NCBI RefSeq assembly: GCF_021390425.1
Contig: NZ_JAJUWY010000005.1
Coordinates: 124,001 to 188,000 of the forward strand
Source: Lysobacter sp. GX 14042
Lineage (GTDB): Bacteria; Pseudomonadota; Gammaproteobacteria; Xanthomonadales; Xanthomonadaceae
Reading direction: 5' to 3'
DNA length: 64,000 nt
Both the position numbers and the translations under genes were made by a program. This document shows, piece by piece, positions 55,154-63,511 of the stretch (its first letter is position 1; every line of letters starts with the position of its first letter). The notes beneath the pieces were generated by a model. The model saw only the letters and a list, made by a program, of their open reading frames with translations. It was not told the origin of the DNA and made no database searches.

Positions 55154-56104
55154 ATGCTGGGAACGTTGATTCGGTTGGGGGTGGCACAGCATCCCCGAAG
55201 TGTGCTGCACATCGGGCCTGCACCTCAGCAGGCATTGCCGACCTGCGGTGAGCGCGTCTATTTGACGATCGTAGACCCTACACTTGGGTCTCTTGCAACG
55301 AACGAGAACCCGGATGCGTCCGTGCTGCTTCGCGGGGGGGTCAGCAACAAGCGCGACCGTCGAACTCTAAACGTGCTGAATATACCGGAGCTGAGCAGCT
55401 TTAGAACACCTAACAGACTGCGTCAGAGCTATCCCGGGCTCCGGGTCGTCAGGAAGATCCCTGTCGATCAGTACACTACTTCGGCCGTGCTCAAGCTGCA
55501 TGAGATCTCCAAAGAAGGGTGGAATCTCTTGATTCTGGACGCTGCAGGAGACGAGCGCGATGTTCTTGAAGCACTGAAAGAAGAAAATTCTTTAGAGCAC
55601 TTCGACGCGATAATTCTTTACGCTGGCGAGTCGCCCTTGTACGATGGCGCCGCAGATGGCAGAGAGCTTTGCGTACTATTAGGTGGCTGCGGCTTTTACT
55701 TGGGGTCGGTGGAGCGGGATCGCTGGGATAGACTTTGCCTAACCTTCATTTGTGTAAGATCGGCGCCAGCTGGGCAAGCTACTATGACTCGGGTGGCGGA
55801 ACTGGCGGCCAAAGTCGATGCATTAAGCCGAGAGGTCGAGCGTGCTCGCCGAGAGGCTGCCGCGCAAGTTGACGCCCGGCGCAGTGCGGAAGCCACCGCG
55901 GAGAGGCAGGGCGAGCGCATATCTCGCCAAGCAGCTGAGATCGACCGATTGTCATTGCAGGTGGCGGACGCTGAGGACCACGATAGTCATGCTCGGGCAT
56001 TGCGAGAGTCGTTCAAAGCCGAGCTGAATAGCATAGAAGCTCAGCTGAAGCTACTTAGGGCGCTTACGCGCCCGTCGGGCTTGAGCGACGACTCTCCGCT
56101 ATGA
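55154..56104 (+). CDS. FkbM-like methyltransferase-fold protein with C-terminal coiled coil
   Basis: About 316 residues. The N-terminal 190 follow the layout of FkbM methyltransferases: VLHIGPAPQQALPTCGERVY at the SAM-site position, NVLNIPELSSFRTPNRLRQS, VVRKIPVDQYTTSAVLKL and LLILDAAGDERDVLEAL. The usual D.GA..G and D.EG motifs are altered (HIGPAPQ; DAAGDE), so catalytic activity is doubtful. Residues 205-310 are coiled coil. A GTG at 55151 could also be the start. It overlaps the next gene by four bases (ATGA). Confidence 0.65.
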   Translation: MLGTLIRLGVAQHPRSVLHIGPAPQQALPTCGERVYLTIVDPTLGSLATNENPDASVLLRGGVSNKRDRRTLNVLNIPELSSFRTPNRLRQSYPGLRVVRKIPVDQYTTSAVLKLHEISKEGWNLLILDAAGDERDVLEALKEENSLEHFDAIILYAGESPLYDGAADGRELCVLLGGCGFYLGSVERDRWDRLCLTFICVRSAPAGQATMTRVAELAAKVDALSREVERARREAAAQVDARRSAEATAERQGERISRQAAEIDRLSLQVADAEDHDSHARALRESFKAELNSIEAQLKLLRALTRPSGLSDDSPL

Positions 56105-57255
56105 AGCACGATATCTCCCCGCAACTCCTACAAACCGCACGGGCGCTTTGGCAGCTCGGCCGGTGGAAGGAGTTGTTGGATATCATATCCAGCGAGGAGG
56201 ATACTGGCGATCTTTCCGTGAGCTGGAACTCCGAACTGGCGCAGTATCAGATTCAAGCTGCATTACAGTTGGGGATGGACGCGTTTGCCGACCAGTGTAT
56301 ATCGAGTGCGCGAAACTCGGATCTGTCTGCTGGCTTCGCTTTCCGCGCGACCTTGTCGTCGACCCTCACTAGCTTGGCGCGAGCCTGGTGCATGATGGGC
56401 GATGAGGGTGCCGCTCGGTCGTGTATGCAAGAAGCCGTAGCCCTCTACCCTGAGCTGGGGGACGCGCGGTTTATCGCGAAGCTTCGGTACGATGAGTTGG
56501 TCAGTGACTTAATTCGGAGTGGTGCAGCTCTTCGGGACTCAAGGCTGAGTCACGAGCCCAGATGCTTATTCATAGATGCCGGGGGCTATGATGGCTGCTC
56601 AGTTCTGCAATTCCTCTTGGAGGAGCCTCACTTTGACTGCGTAAGCTTCGAGCCGAACCCGGAGCTTTGGGGCTACTTTGAGGGTCTTCCGACCCAGTTA
56701 ATACGTAAGGCAGCGTACACGTATGCTGGAGAGATCCGCTTCACGGTCGATCCTGTTGACTTTGACGGCAGCTCAGTGATTGAAAGTAAGAGAATCGACT
56801 TTGAGGAGAACGTACCAAACGCCGACTGCCCAGTACTGACAGTTCCCTGTATGGATCTTTCTGAGTACGTGAAGGCTGCCGGGCAGAGGTATGGCCGCAT
56901 CGTGCTCAAGCTCGATGTAGAGGGCGCAGAGTACGATATCTTGGAGAAGATGCTTCAAGACGACACGATCGACTTAGTGGAAACCCTTTACTGTGAGTTT
57001 CACTATGGAAAGCTCGAGATCTCCGAGACGCGCCATCGCAGGGTTCTCGAAGGTGTCTGCAGCAGGGTTAGGGTCCGCGACTGGGATGCACTTCCTTTCA
57101 GTTTCTCCCGCAAAGAGACCCGCAGCACCAGAGCGAAGCGCCGCGACAGACTGATTCGCGCGATTTACCACATCAAGTCCACTACCTTCCCCCGGCCGTG
57201 GCCACATAGCCGGCCTTACAAACACACAATGCCGGATAAGCCGCGCCCAGAATGA
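56101..57255 (+). CDS. FkbM family methyltransferase
   Basis: A 384-residue protein. The first 140 residues are helical and TPR-like (LLQTARALWQLGRWKELLDI). The FkbM domain follows with CLFIDAGGYDGCSVLQFLLE (SAM-binding), CVSFEPNPELWGYF (acidic strand end) and VLKLDVEGAEYDILEKMLQD (the KxDVEGxE motif), so this one keeps the catalytic residues. The C-terminus is basic and Pro-rich. Such enzymes O-methylate sugars; a chain-capping role is possible but not shown. It overlaps both neighbours by four bases. Confidence 0.83.
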   Translation: MKHDISPQLLQTARALWQLGRWKELLDIISSEEDTGDLSVSWNSELAQYQIQAALQLGMDAFADQCISSARNSDLSAGFAFRATLSSTLTSLARAWCMMGDEGAARSCMQEAVALYPELGDARFIAKLRYDELVSDLIRSGAALRDSRLSHEPRCLFIDAGGYDGCSVLQFLLEEPHFDCVSFEPNPELWGYFEGLPTQLIRKAAYTYAGEIRFTVDPVDFDGSSVIESKRIDFEENVPNADCPVLTVPCMDLSEYVKAAGQRYGRIVLKLDVEGAEYDILEKMLQDDTIDLVETLYCEFHYGKLEISETRHRRVLEGVCSRVRVRDWDALPFSFSRKETRSTRAKRRDRLIRAIYHIKSTTFPRPWPHSRPYKHTMPDKPRPE

Positions 57256-59129
57256 ACGCCCCCAAGATATCCGTAATCGTTCCCCTCTATAAGACTGAGC
57301 TGTACGTAGAGAAGTGCTTGCGCTCGATTATGGCGCAGTCCTTCCCTGATATCGAGATAATTTGCGTCGACGACAGGTCACCCGATGCCTCGGCGGAGGT
57401 CGCGATGCGCCTCGCTGCAGAGGATCAGCGAATCAGGCTGATACGTCACGAGGAGAACCTAGGGCTCGGGGGCGCACGGAACACGGGAATACGAGAGGCT
57501 CGGGCCGAATATATCGCCAGCGTAGATAGCGACGACTTCGTAGAGTCAGGATTTCTTGAGGATCTATGGATAGGATCAGATGCTGGGCACTATGACGTTG
57601 TCGTTGCTGGCTATTCCATAGTGAGCCCATCCGGAAAGTGCTTGAAGAGGCACGCCGGAAAGAACAAAATCCTCGACCCGATTCCGGAGAACCAGAATCC
57701 GATTAGAATTTCCGATCCAGCATTCTGGAACAAGCTCTGGCGCCGGTCCTTGTTTGTCGATAACGAAATCTGGTTTCCGAACCATATCTATCACCAGGAC
57801 TCGGCAACAACCCCTCGGATATATACTAAGGCGCGGCGGGTTAAGTTTATAAAGAGCTGGAAGTATAACTATTTACTTCGCGCCGATAGTATTACCCAAT
57901 CTACCAGCGATAAGCATCTTCTTGATCGCTACCGTTGCGTCGATGTCCTCAAGGACTTCTTCATTCGAGAAGGTTTGTACGAAAAGCTAGAGGGTGCGAT
58001 AACGGATCGGATCCTGAGCGGCTATTCGTACCATGTCGGCAACGTGGTGAAGAACCGTCATGGCGGTGAGGAGAAGACAAACGACTATCTCAGGCATCTA
58101 CTGATTATGAGAGAGGCGTACCTTGAGCACGACATGGTAGTACGGGGAATGTCTCTTGAAGAGAAGGCCGATCTTCTGCTGAACCATAAGCCTATTCCGC
58201 GGGGAGCAGGTGGCGGCCAGCCTGAGTGGCAAGCATCAAAGCGGAAAGCCCCGAGCGAGCGTCCAGCCCTGCCAAGAGATCCTAGGGTTCTGGTGCTCAC
58301 GCTCTACGCAGGAGAGCACGAGTTTGAGCAGTCTCGTACGTCACTCAGTGCGCAGACACACCAAAACTGGCAGCAGGTCGTCATCCGCGGAATGGGAAAT
58401 CTAGAGGCGCATCATGCACTCTATAAGACAATTATGCAGCGGCGTGAGGATTTCGACCTCTTCATAAAGCTCGACGCTGATATGACTTTCGCGCGCGCCG
58501 AATGCATGGAAGAGATTATCGACATATTCAGAGAGAGACGAACTCTGGATCACCTTGTGCTTGCTTGTGACGACTACATGACGGGCACACAGATTATAGG
58601 CGTCCATACCTTTAGCAACCGCGTTCGTTGGGAATCAAGCGGTTCGGGTATTTTCAATGATCCGGATCCGTTGCGGCCCGGTACGCGCAAGATGTATGGG
58701 CAGCCCAAGATGACGTACTTCAGGCACGCGAGTGACCCATCCTCTCTCCAGGCGTTTCACTTCGGTGCGCACCGCGCTCTAAAGCTCGTGCAGCGGGGCT
58801 TCACTTTTGAGCAGAAGCGTGTCGAAGCGATGCACACGCAATGGGAGGCTCTCATAGGGTTATGGCAGCAGTACTGCCGATATCGAGATCGTCGCCATGC
58901 CTTAGCATTAGTGGCGGCCGATCTAGTCATTGGAGGAGCCTTGGGTGAACATGCCCACGACTATCAGGACCATGAGCTACACGCGGCCTTCGACCGCTTC
59001 AGCGCAGAGCCAGGTGCCAGGCTGTGGGAGCGTGTTGGGAAGCACTGGGAAAGTGACGACGCACGCCAAGAGTACTTTCAGCGCGCTGTCGGAGCTACAG
59101 GTCTTCAGAAGCTTGCTGCTGCGGCGTGA
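57252..59129 (+). CDS. two-domain GT-A glycosyltransferase
   Basis: A 625-residue protein with two glycosyltransferase domains. The first (1-300) is classical family 2: KISVIVPLYKTELYVEKCLR, IICVDDRSPDASAEVAMRLA, GLGGARNTGIREARAEYIAS VDSDDFV (DSDD metal site), IYHQDSATTP as the acceptor-side segment. The second (from about 345) begins RVLVLTLYAGEHEFEQSRTS LSAQTHQNWQQVVI and has FDLFIKLDADMTFARAECME (DADM). This stretch is markedly AT-rich for the window. Substrate unknown. A 146-bp gap without a gene follows. Confidence 0.85.
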   Translation: MNAPKISVIVPLYKTELYVEKCLRSIMAQSFPDIEIICVDDRSPDASAEVAMRLAAEDQRIRLIRHEENLGLGGARNTGIREARAEYIASVDSDDFVESGFLEDLWIGSDAGHYDVVVAGYSIVSPSGKCLKRHAGKNKILDPIPENQNPIRISDPAFWNKLWRRSLFVDNEIWFPNHIYHQDSATTPRIYTKARRVKFIKSWKYNYLLRADSITQSTSDKHLLDRYRCVDVLKDFFIREGLYEKLEGAITDRILSGYSYHVGNVVKNRHGGEEKTNDYLRHLLIMREAYLEHDMVVRGMSLEEKADLLLNHKPIPRGAGGGQPEWQASKRKAPSERPALPRDPRVLVLTLYAGEHEFEQSRTSLSAQTHQNWQQVVIRGMGNLEAHHALYKTIMQRREDFDLFIKLDADMTFARAECMEEIIDIFRERRTLDHLVLACDDYMTGTQIIGVHTFSNRVRWESSGSGIFNDPDPLRPGTRKMYGQPKMTYFRHASDPSSLQAFHFGAHRALKLVQRGFTFEQKRVEAMHTQWEALIGLWQQYCRYRDRRHALALVAADLVIGGALGEHAHDYQDHELHAAFDRFSAEPGARLWERVGKHWESDDARQEYFQRAVGATGLQKLAAAA

Positions 59130-59275
59130 CGTTCTCTCGCGGTGTGCGACAAACAGCAGGTATCGCAGCTCAGGACGCTACCGCATCGCTCCAGCAGTCT
59201 GCTGAGCGACTGAGTGCGGTGTGGCGCAAAAGAAATAGTTTCGCTGCGGCAAGTCTGCGTGGAGGGACTGCATAG

Positions 59276-60274
59276 ATGGTGCACATGAATATACTGATTA
59301 CGGGTGCGGCTGGATTCGTTGGTTTTCACTCAGCAAAGCGTCTTTTGTCGAGGGGACACCGAATCGTGGGGGTCGATAACCTAAACAGCTACTACGATGT
59401 AAGACTTAAGCACGAACGACTTACTCACCTTCGCGGGAACACTCGCTTTGAGTTCCATGAGCTGAATTTGGCAGATCGAGACGGGATGCGTGAATTATTC
59501 CGGACGAACAGCTTTGACGTCGTCCTGCACCTAGGTGCTCAGGCAGGCGTGCGGTACTCGATTGAGCAGCCATTTGCCTACATTGACAGTAACGTTGTCG
59601 GCATGCTTTCGGTGCTGGAAGGGTGCCGGCATAGTGGAGTGAAGCATCTGGTGTATGCTTCGTCATCCTCCGTATATGGGGCTAATACGAAGCAGCCGTT
59701 CTCCATTGAGGATCGTACCGATGATCCGGTTTCCCTATATGCCGCAACGAAGAAGTCCGACGAGCTCATGTGCAGAACGTATGCGCACTTGTATCGGCTT
59801 CCATCTACGGGGCTGCGCTTCTTTACTGTCTATGGCCCATTTGGGCGTCCCGACATGGCTTACTATAAGTTCGCAGACGCGATAACGGCAGGTCGTGCTA
59901 TTGACGTCTATAATCACGGGAATATGAAGCGTGATTTCACGTATGTAGACGATATTGTTGACTGTATTGAAGTAATTGTTGAGAGAGAGCCGAGCTCCTC
60001 CAAGGATGCTACTCCACACCGGGTGTACAACTTGGGGAATAATCGGCCGGAGCGCGTCCTCACCCTAGTTGGGCTTTTAGAGGAGCACCTTGGAGTGTCA
60101 GCCAGGGTGAATCTGTTGCCTATGCAGCCAGGCGATGTAGAGGCCACGTATGCAGATATAGAGGCGACACGCCGAGATTTCGGGTTTGCACCAAAAGTTT
60201 CGCTCTCCGTCGGCATTCAGAAGTTTGCCGAGTGGTATCTGGCGCGTCGGGATGGCCTGGCTGCTAGTCGATGA
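59276..60274 (+). CDS. NAD-dependent nucleotide-sugar epimerase (UDP-glucuronate 4-epimerase-like)
   Basis: A 332-residue short-chain dehydrogenase/epimerase. The Rossmann motif is ILITGAAGFVGFHSAKRLL, followed by VDNLNSYYDVRLKHERL, the loop typical of UDP-glucuronate 4-epimerases. The catalytic region has YASSSSVYGANTKQPFS and YAATKK, and then TGLRFFTVYGPFGRPDMAYY KFADAI. It would supply UDP-galacturonate if the specificity call is right. ATG at 59276 or 59285; GGAGGG lies upstream of the first. Confidence 0.87.
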   Translation: MVHMNILITGAAGFVGFHSAKRLLSRGHRIVGVDNLNSYYDVRLKHERLTHLRGNTRFEFHELNLADRDGMRELFRTNSFDVVLHLGAQAGVRYSIEQPFAYIDSNVVGMLSVLEGCRHSGVKHLVYASSSSVYGANTKQPFSIEDRTDDPVSLYAATKKSDELMCRTYAHLYRLPSTGLRFFTVYGPFGRPDMAYYKFADAITAGRAIDVYNHGNMKRDFTYVDDIVDCIEVIVEREPSSSKDATPHRVYNLGNNRPERVLTLVGLLEEHLGVSARVNLLPMQPGDVEATYADIEATRRDFGFAPKVSLSVGIQKFAEWYLARRDGLAASR

Positions 60275-60365
60275 GCGAAGAGCTGGCGGAGGTGCAAGCG
60301 ACCCAGTGGAGTGTGCCATTGGCGGTTGGACGAGGAGCGCCGCGAAAGAATGAGAATGACACCTA

Positions 60366-61322
60366 ATGACTAGATTTGAGGCGGACGAGAGCAGCTTCCC
60401 GCCTGCCTCTGAGCTAACGCGGGCGTGGATCCCACCGTACACGAAGATTGCGAAGACACCAAAGCATCACCCTTCTCGCCCATCGTTTAGAACGTGCCTG
60501 GACTTTTGGTACCGTGCCCCGTCGGCTGGGCCCAAACGTGCGGCGACCATACGGGGGCAGGCCTGGAGGAAGGTCGAAGGCAAGAGGTTGCTCGCACGGC
60601 TCGGTTTTCCGGTGGCGGAGACCATCATTGAATCCACCAAGATCGATGATCTGAGCGGGGATCAGTTCCGTGGCCGGGATGTAGTGGTAAAGCCAGTCAA
60701 CGCGACGGACAGCTATGGTGTCATTATTCTCTATGCTCACGGGTCAGGATGGAGTACACGGAAGCACGGCGAGGTGTTCGGCGCAGAAGAGATTAAGACG
60801 AGAATGCGCCGGTTTCAGCGTAGACTGACGGAAGATGCGTGGATCGTCGAGGAGCTTTTACGACCGCGATCGGATCGATTTGGACGGATAGAGGATACAA
60901 AATTTTATACCTTCTATGGCCACAGTCCTCTGTTCCTTCAGAAGGAGAACGTGCCGAAACCAACCTACCGGTGGTTCGATCGCAAAGCACGCCCCGTCGA
61001 TATTGTGAAGCCGGGTCAGGAGCCATCTACAACGTCGGCTCCGCCTGACAGGGTGGATGCGCTGCTGGAGCTTGCGAACGCTGTTTCGCGCTCGTTACCC
61101 TTTCCGTTCGTGCGGGTAGATCTATACGACACTGACCGAGGGCCCGTTTGCGGCGAGCTTACGCTGACGCCAGGAGGGTACTATGACTTTCCGGAGCATG
61201 TAGACCACTATCTTGGGTGCTACTTTGAGCACGCTCTGGTTCGTCTGGCGAGAGACATGTGGTGCGGTTCACCTAATCTCGCCTCCGTGAGAAATGAGCT
61301 CCCGGACTTTGCTCCATACTGA
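60366..61322 (+). CDS. TupA-like ATP-grasp ligase
   Basis: A 318-residue ATP-grasp protein similar to TupA of teichuronopeptide synthesis, which joins amino acids to uronic-acid polymers. It has DVVVKPVNATDSYGVIILYA (ATP-grasp phosphate loop region), WIVEELLRPRSDRFGRIEDT KFYTF, and the metal-binding end LPFPFVRVDLYDTDRGPVCG ELTLTPGGYYDF. It lies 91 bp after the UDP-glucuronate-4-epimerase-like gene, which would provide the uronic acid. It converges with wecB. The amino acid and acceptor are unknown. Confidence 0.83.
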   Translation: MTRFEADESSFPPASELTRAWIPPYTKIAKTPKHHPSRPSFRTCLDFWYRAPSAGPKRAATIRGQAWRKVEGKRLLARLGFPVAETIIESTKIDDLSGDQFRGRDVVVKPVNATDSYGVIILYAHGSGWSTRKHGEVFGAEEIKTRMRRFQRRLTEDAWIVEELLRPRSDRFGRIEDTKFYTFYGHSPLFLQKENVPKPTYRWFDRKARPVDIVKPGQEPSTTSAPPDRVDALLELANAVSRSLPFPFVRVDLYDTDRGPVCGELTLTPGGYYDFPEHVDHYLGCYFEHALVRLARDMWCGSPNLASVRNELPDFAPY

Positions 61323-61374
61323 GTCCGCGATTGCTCGCCGTGTTTTCGTCTTGGCGATGCGCGGCTAAACCTGC

Positions 61375-62511
61375 TCATCCGGTAAGCTGGGTCTCTATGA
61401 GTAACTCGGCAATTCGCGATGATGCCTTGCCGTCACCGTAGGGATTGTTGATCGTTGTCATAGCCGTATAGGCAGCATGGTCGTCGAGTAGGCGGTTAGC
61501 CGTGTTCACGATGCTGGCCTCGTCGGTTCCGACCAAGACTACGGTGCCCGACTCAAGCGCTTCGGTGCGCTCTGTTTGCTCGCGCAGGACCAGTACGGGC
61601 TTGCCGAGAGATGGCGCTTCCTCTTGGATGCCACCCGAGTCTGTCAAGATTATGTGGCACCGGTTCATCAGGTATACGAAGGGAAGATAGTCCTGAGGTT
61701 CGAGCAAGTGAACGTTGCTCCGCCCAGAGAGCATAGATCGCACTGTGCGTTGGATGCTTGGATTTGGATGAACAGAATAGACAACCTCAACATCGGTTCT
61801 CGCGGAGAGCCTCGCGACTGCTCGGCAGATCCTTTCGATACCTGCTCCGTGGCTCTCTCTGCGATGACTGGTGACAAGAACCAATCGCTTCTTGGGTGAG
61901 AGAAAGGAGAACATTCTTTCAACGGCGATGCGAAGCGAGTGGTTGCTATGGAGCGTGGCAGATGCTTGGAGAAGGGCATCAATGACGGTGTTGCCCGTCA
62001 CGTGAATTGAACCGGGGTGAATTCCCTCATTAACCAAATTTTGTGCAGCGCGTGATGTAGGTGCAAAATGCACGGCGGACAGGCGCGCCACCACCGCTCG
62101 ATTCATCTCCTCGGGCCAAGGTGAGATAGGGTTGCCCGATCGCAACCCTGCCTCGACATGAGCAACTGGAACTTTCGCGTAGAAGGCCGCGAGTGCAGCT
62201 CCGATCGCTGTCGTCGTATCGCCGTGGACTAGTGCGATGTCGGGCCGTTCCCGCTCCAGTAATGGAGCGATTCCTTGGAGGATGCGAGCGCTAAGGTCAG
62301 CGAGCGACTGACCTTGGCGCATCACGTCCAGATTGGCGTCTGGGGCGATGTCGAACAGGCGTAGCACCTGATCCAGCATCTGGCGGTGCTGCCCTGTAAT
62401 GACCGTTCGAACGACCAGCTGTCGATGTTTCCGCAACGCATGTACCACAGGTGCCATCTTGATGGCCTCTGGACGCGTGCCGAAAATGACCATGACCTTC
62501 TTAATGGTCAT
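61375..62511 (-). CDS. wecB: UDP-N-acetylglucosamine 2-epimerase (non-hydrolysing)
   Basis: Converts UDP-GlcNAc to UDP-ManNAc. The 378-residue protein starts MTIKKVMVIFGTRPEAIKMA, has VHGDTTTAIGAALAAFYAKV and VAHVEAGLRSGNPISPWPEE, and the C-terminal sugar-nucleotide site TDSGGIQEEAPSLGKPVLVL with REQTERTEALESG. It is the only O-antigen-locus gene on the minus strand, 61 bp after etfA, so it may be read from the etf promoter. No ManNAc dehydrogenase (wecC) is visible in the window. Confidence 0.95.
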   Translation of the reverse strand: MTIKKVMVIFGTRPEAIKMAPVVHALRKHRQLVVRTVITGQHRQMLDQVLRLFDIAPDANLDVMRQGQSLADLSARILQGIAPLLERERPDIALVHGDTTTAIGAALAAFYAKVPVAHVEAGLRSGNPISPWPEEMNRAVVARLSAVHFAPTSRAAQNLVNEGIHPGSIHVTGNTVIDALLQASATLHSNHSLRIAVERMFSFLSPKKRLVLVTSHRRESHGAGIERICRAVARLSARTDVEVVYSVHPNPSIQRTVRSMLSGRSNVHLLEPQDYLPFVYLMNRCHIILTDSGGIQEEAPSLGKPVLVLREQTERTEALESGTVVLVGTDEASIVNTANRLLDDHAAYTAMTTINNPYGDGKASSRIAELLIETQLTG

Positions 62512-62572
62512 AAGACTCCGGGCGAATCAGGGCCGCCGAGGCGACCCCCTAGATTGCTAGACACGCTGCAGC

Positions 62573-63511
62573 TCAAAGCACCGCTTCCAGCTCCGGCAAG
62601 ATCTTGAATAGATCCCCCACCAGCCCATAATCCGCAGTCTCAAAAATCGCCGAATCCGGGTCCTTGTTGATCGCAACGATCGTCCCGGCGTCCTTGATGC
62701 CCGTCAGATGCTGGATTGCACCGCTGATGCCAATGGCAATGTACAGTTCAGGCGCGATGATCTTGCCTGTCTGCCCCACCTGCATCTCGTTGGGAACGTA
62801 GCCGGCGTCGACAGCCGCGCGCGACGCACCTACGGCGGCCCCGATCTTGTCGGCGAAGTCGTAGATGATCTTGAAGTTCTCCGCAGACCCAACGCCACGA
62901 CCACCGGAAACCACGCGCCGGGCGCTCTGCAGATCCGGTCGGTCGGACTCGGCGCTGGCCAAGTCCTTGAAGCGGGTGTGGGTCGGCAGCTCGGCCTGCA
63001 CCTCGGCGGCCTCGACGGCGGCGCTGCCGCCCTTGCCGGCTTCGGACCAGGACGCGGTGCGCACGGTGGCGACGACCGTCTTCCCGGCAGGGGCCTCCAC
63101 GGTGATGATCGCGTTGCCGGCGTAGATCGGGCGCTTGAAGCTGTGGCTGCCTTCCACCGCCATGACGTCGGTGACCTGCGGGACGCCCAGCAGGGCTGCC
63201 ACGCAGGGCATCAGGTCCTTGCCGAAGGTGGTCGAGGGGCCAAAGACATGGGTGTAGCCCTCGGCCAGCTTCGCGACCTGCGGGGCCAGTACCTGGGCGA
63301 TGGCGTGGGCATTGGCCTCGTTGGCCACGGTCAGCACGCGGGCGACGCCGTCGATCTGCGCGGCCTCGGTGGCGACGGCGGCCGGGTCGGAGGCCAGCAC
63401 GGCGATGTCGATCGACTCGGGCGACAGGGCCTTGGCGGCGGTGACGCACTTGGCGGTGGCGGCGTTGAGCGCGTCGTCGGCGTGCTCGGCGATGATCAGG
63501 ACTTTGGACAT
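62573..63511 (-). CDS. etfA: electron transfer flavoprotein alpha subunit
   Basis: FAD-binding subunit of ETF, which carries electrons from acyl-CoA dehydrogenases to the quinone pool. The 312-residue protein has [20 protein letters not shown] at the start and, in the C-terminal FAD domain, [39 protein letters not shown] and [40 protein letters not shown]. Its ATG overlaps the etfB stop codon (TAATG). It marks the right border of the O-antigen locus. Confidence 0.97.
   Translation of the reverse strand: MSKVLIIAEHADDALNAATAKCVTAAKALSPESIDIAVLASDPAAVATEAAQIDGVARVLTVANEANAHAIAQVLAPQVAKLAEGYTHVFGPSTTFGKDLMPCVAALLGVPQVTDVMAVEGSHSFKRPIYAGNAIITVEAPAGKTVVATVRTASWSEAGKGGSAAVEAAEVQAELPTHTRFKDLASAESDRPDLQSARRVVSGGRGVGSAENFKIIYDFADKIGAAVGASRAAVDAGYVPNEMQVGQTGKIIAPELYIAIGISGAIQHLTGIKDAGTIVAINKDPDSAIFETADYGLVGDLFKILPELEAVL

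Larger units (their letters stand above)
46219..62511. other. O-antigen / surface polysaccharide biosynthesis locus between metB and etfA
   Basis: Twelve intact genes and one remnant, all on the plus strand except wecB, flanked by metB and etfA-etfB, the LPS-cluster position in Xanthomonas. It holds an ABC-2 exporter pair (Wzm/Wzt type), large glycosyltransferases, FkbM-like methyltransferases, an asparagine-synthase-like and an ATP-grasp gene, and two nucleotide-sugar epimerases. GC falls visibly and ATA, TTA and AGA codons become common from about 50 kb to 62.5 kb. No copies of the three repeat families found elsewhere in the window were seen here, consistent with horizontal exchange. Confidence 0.88.
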
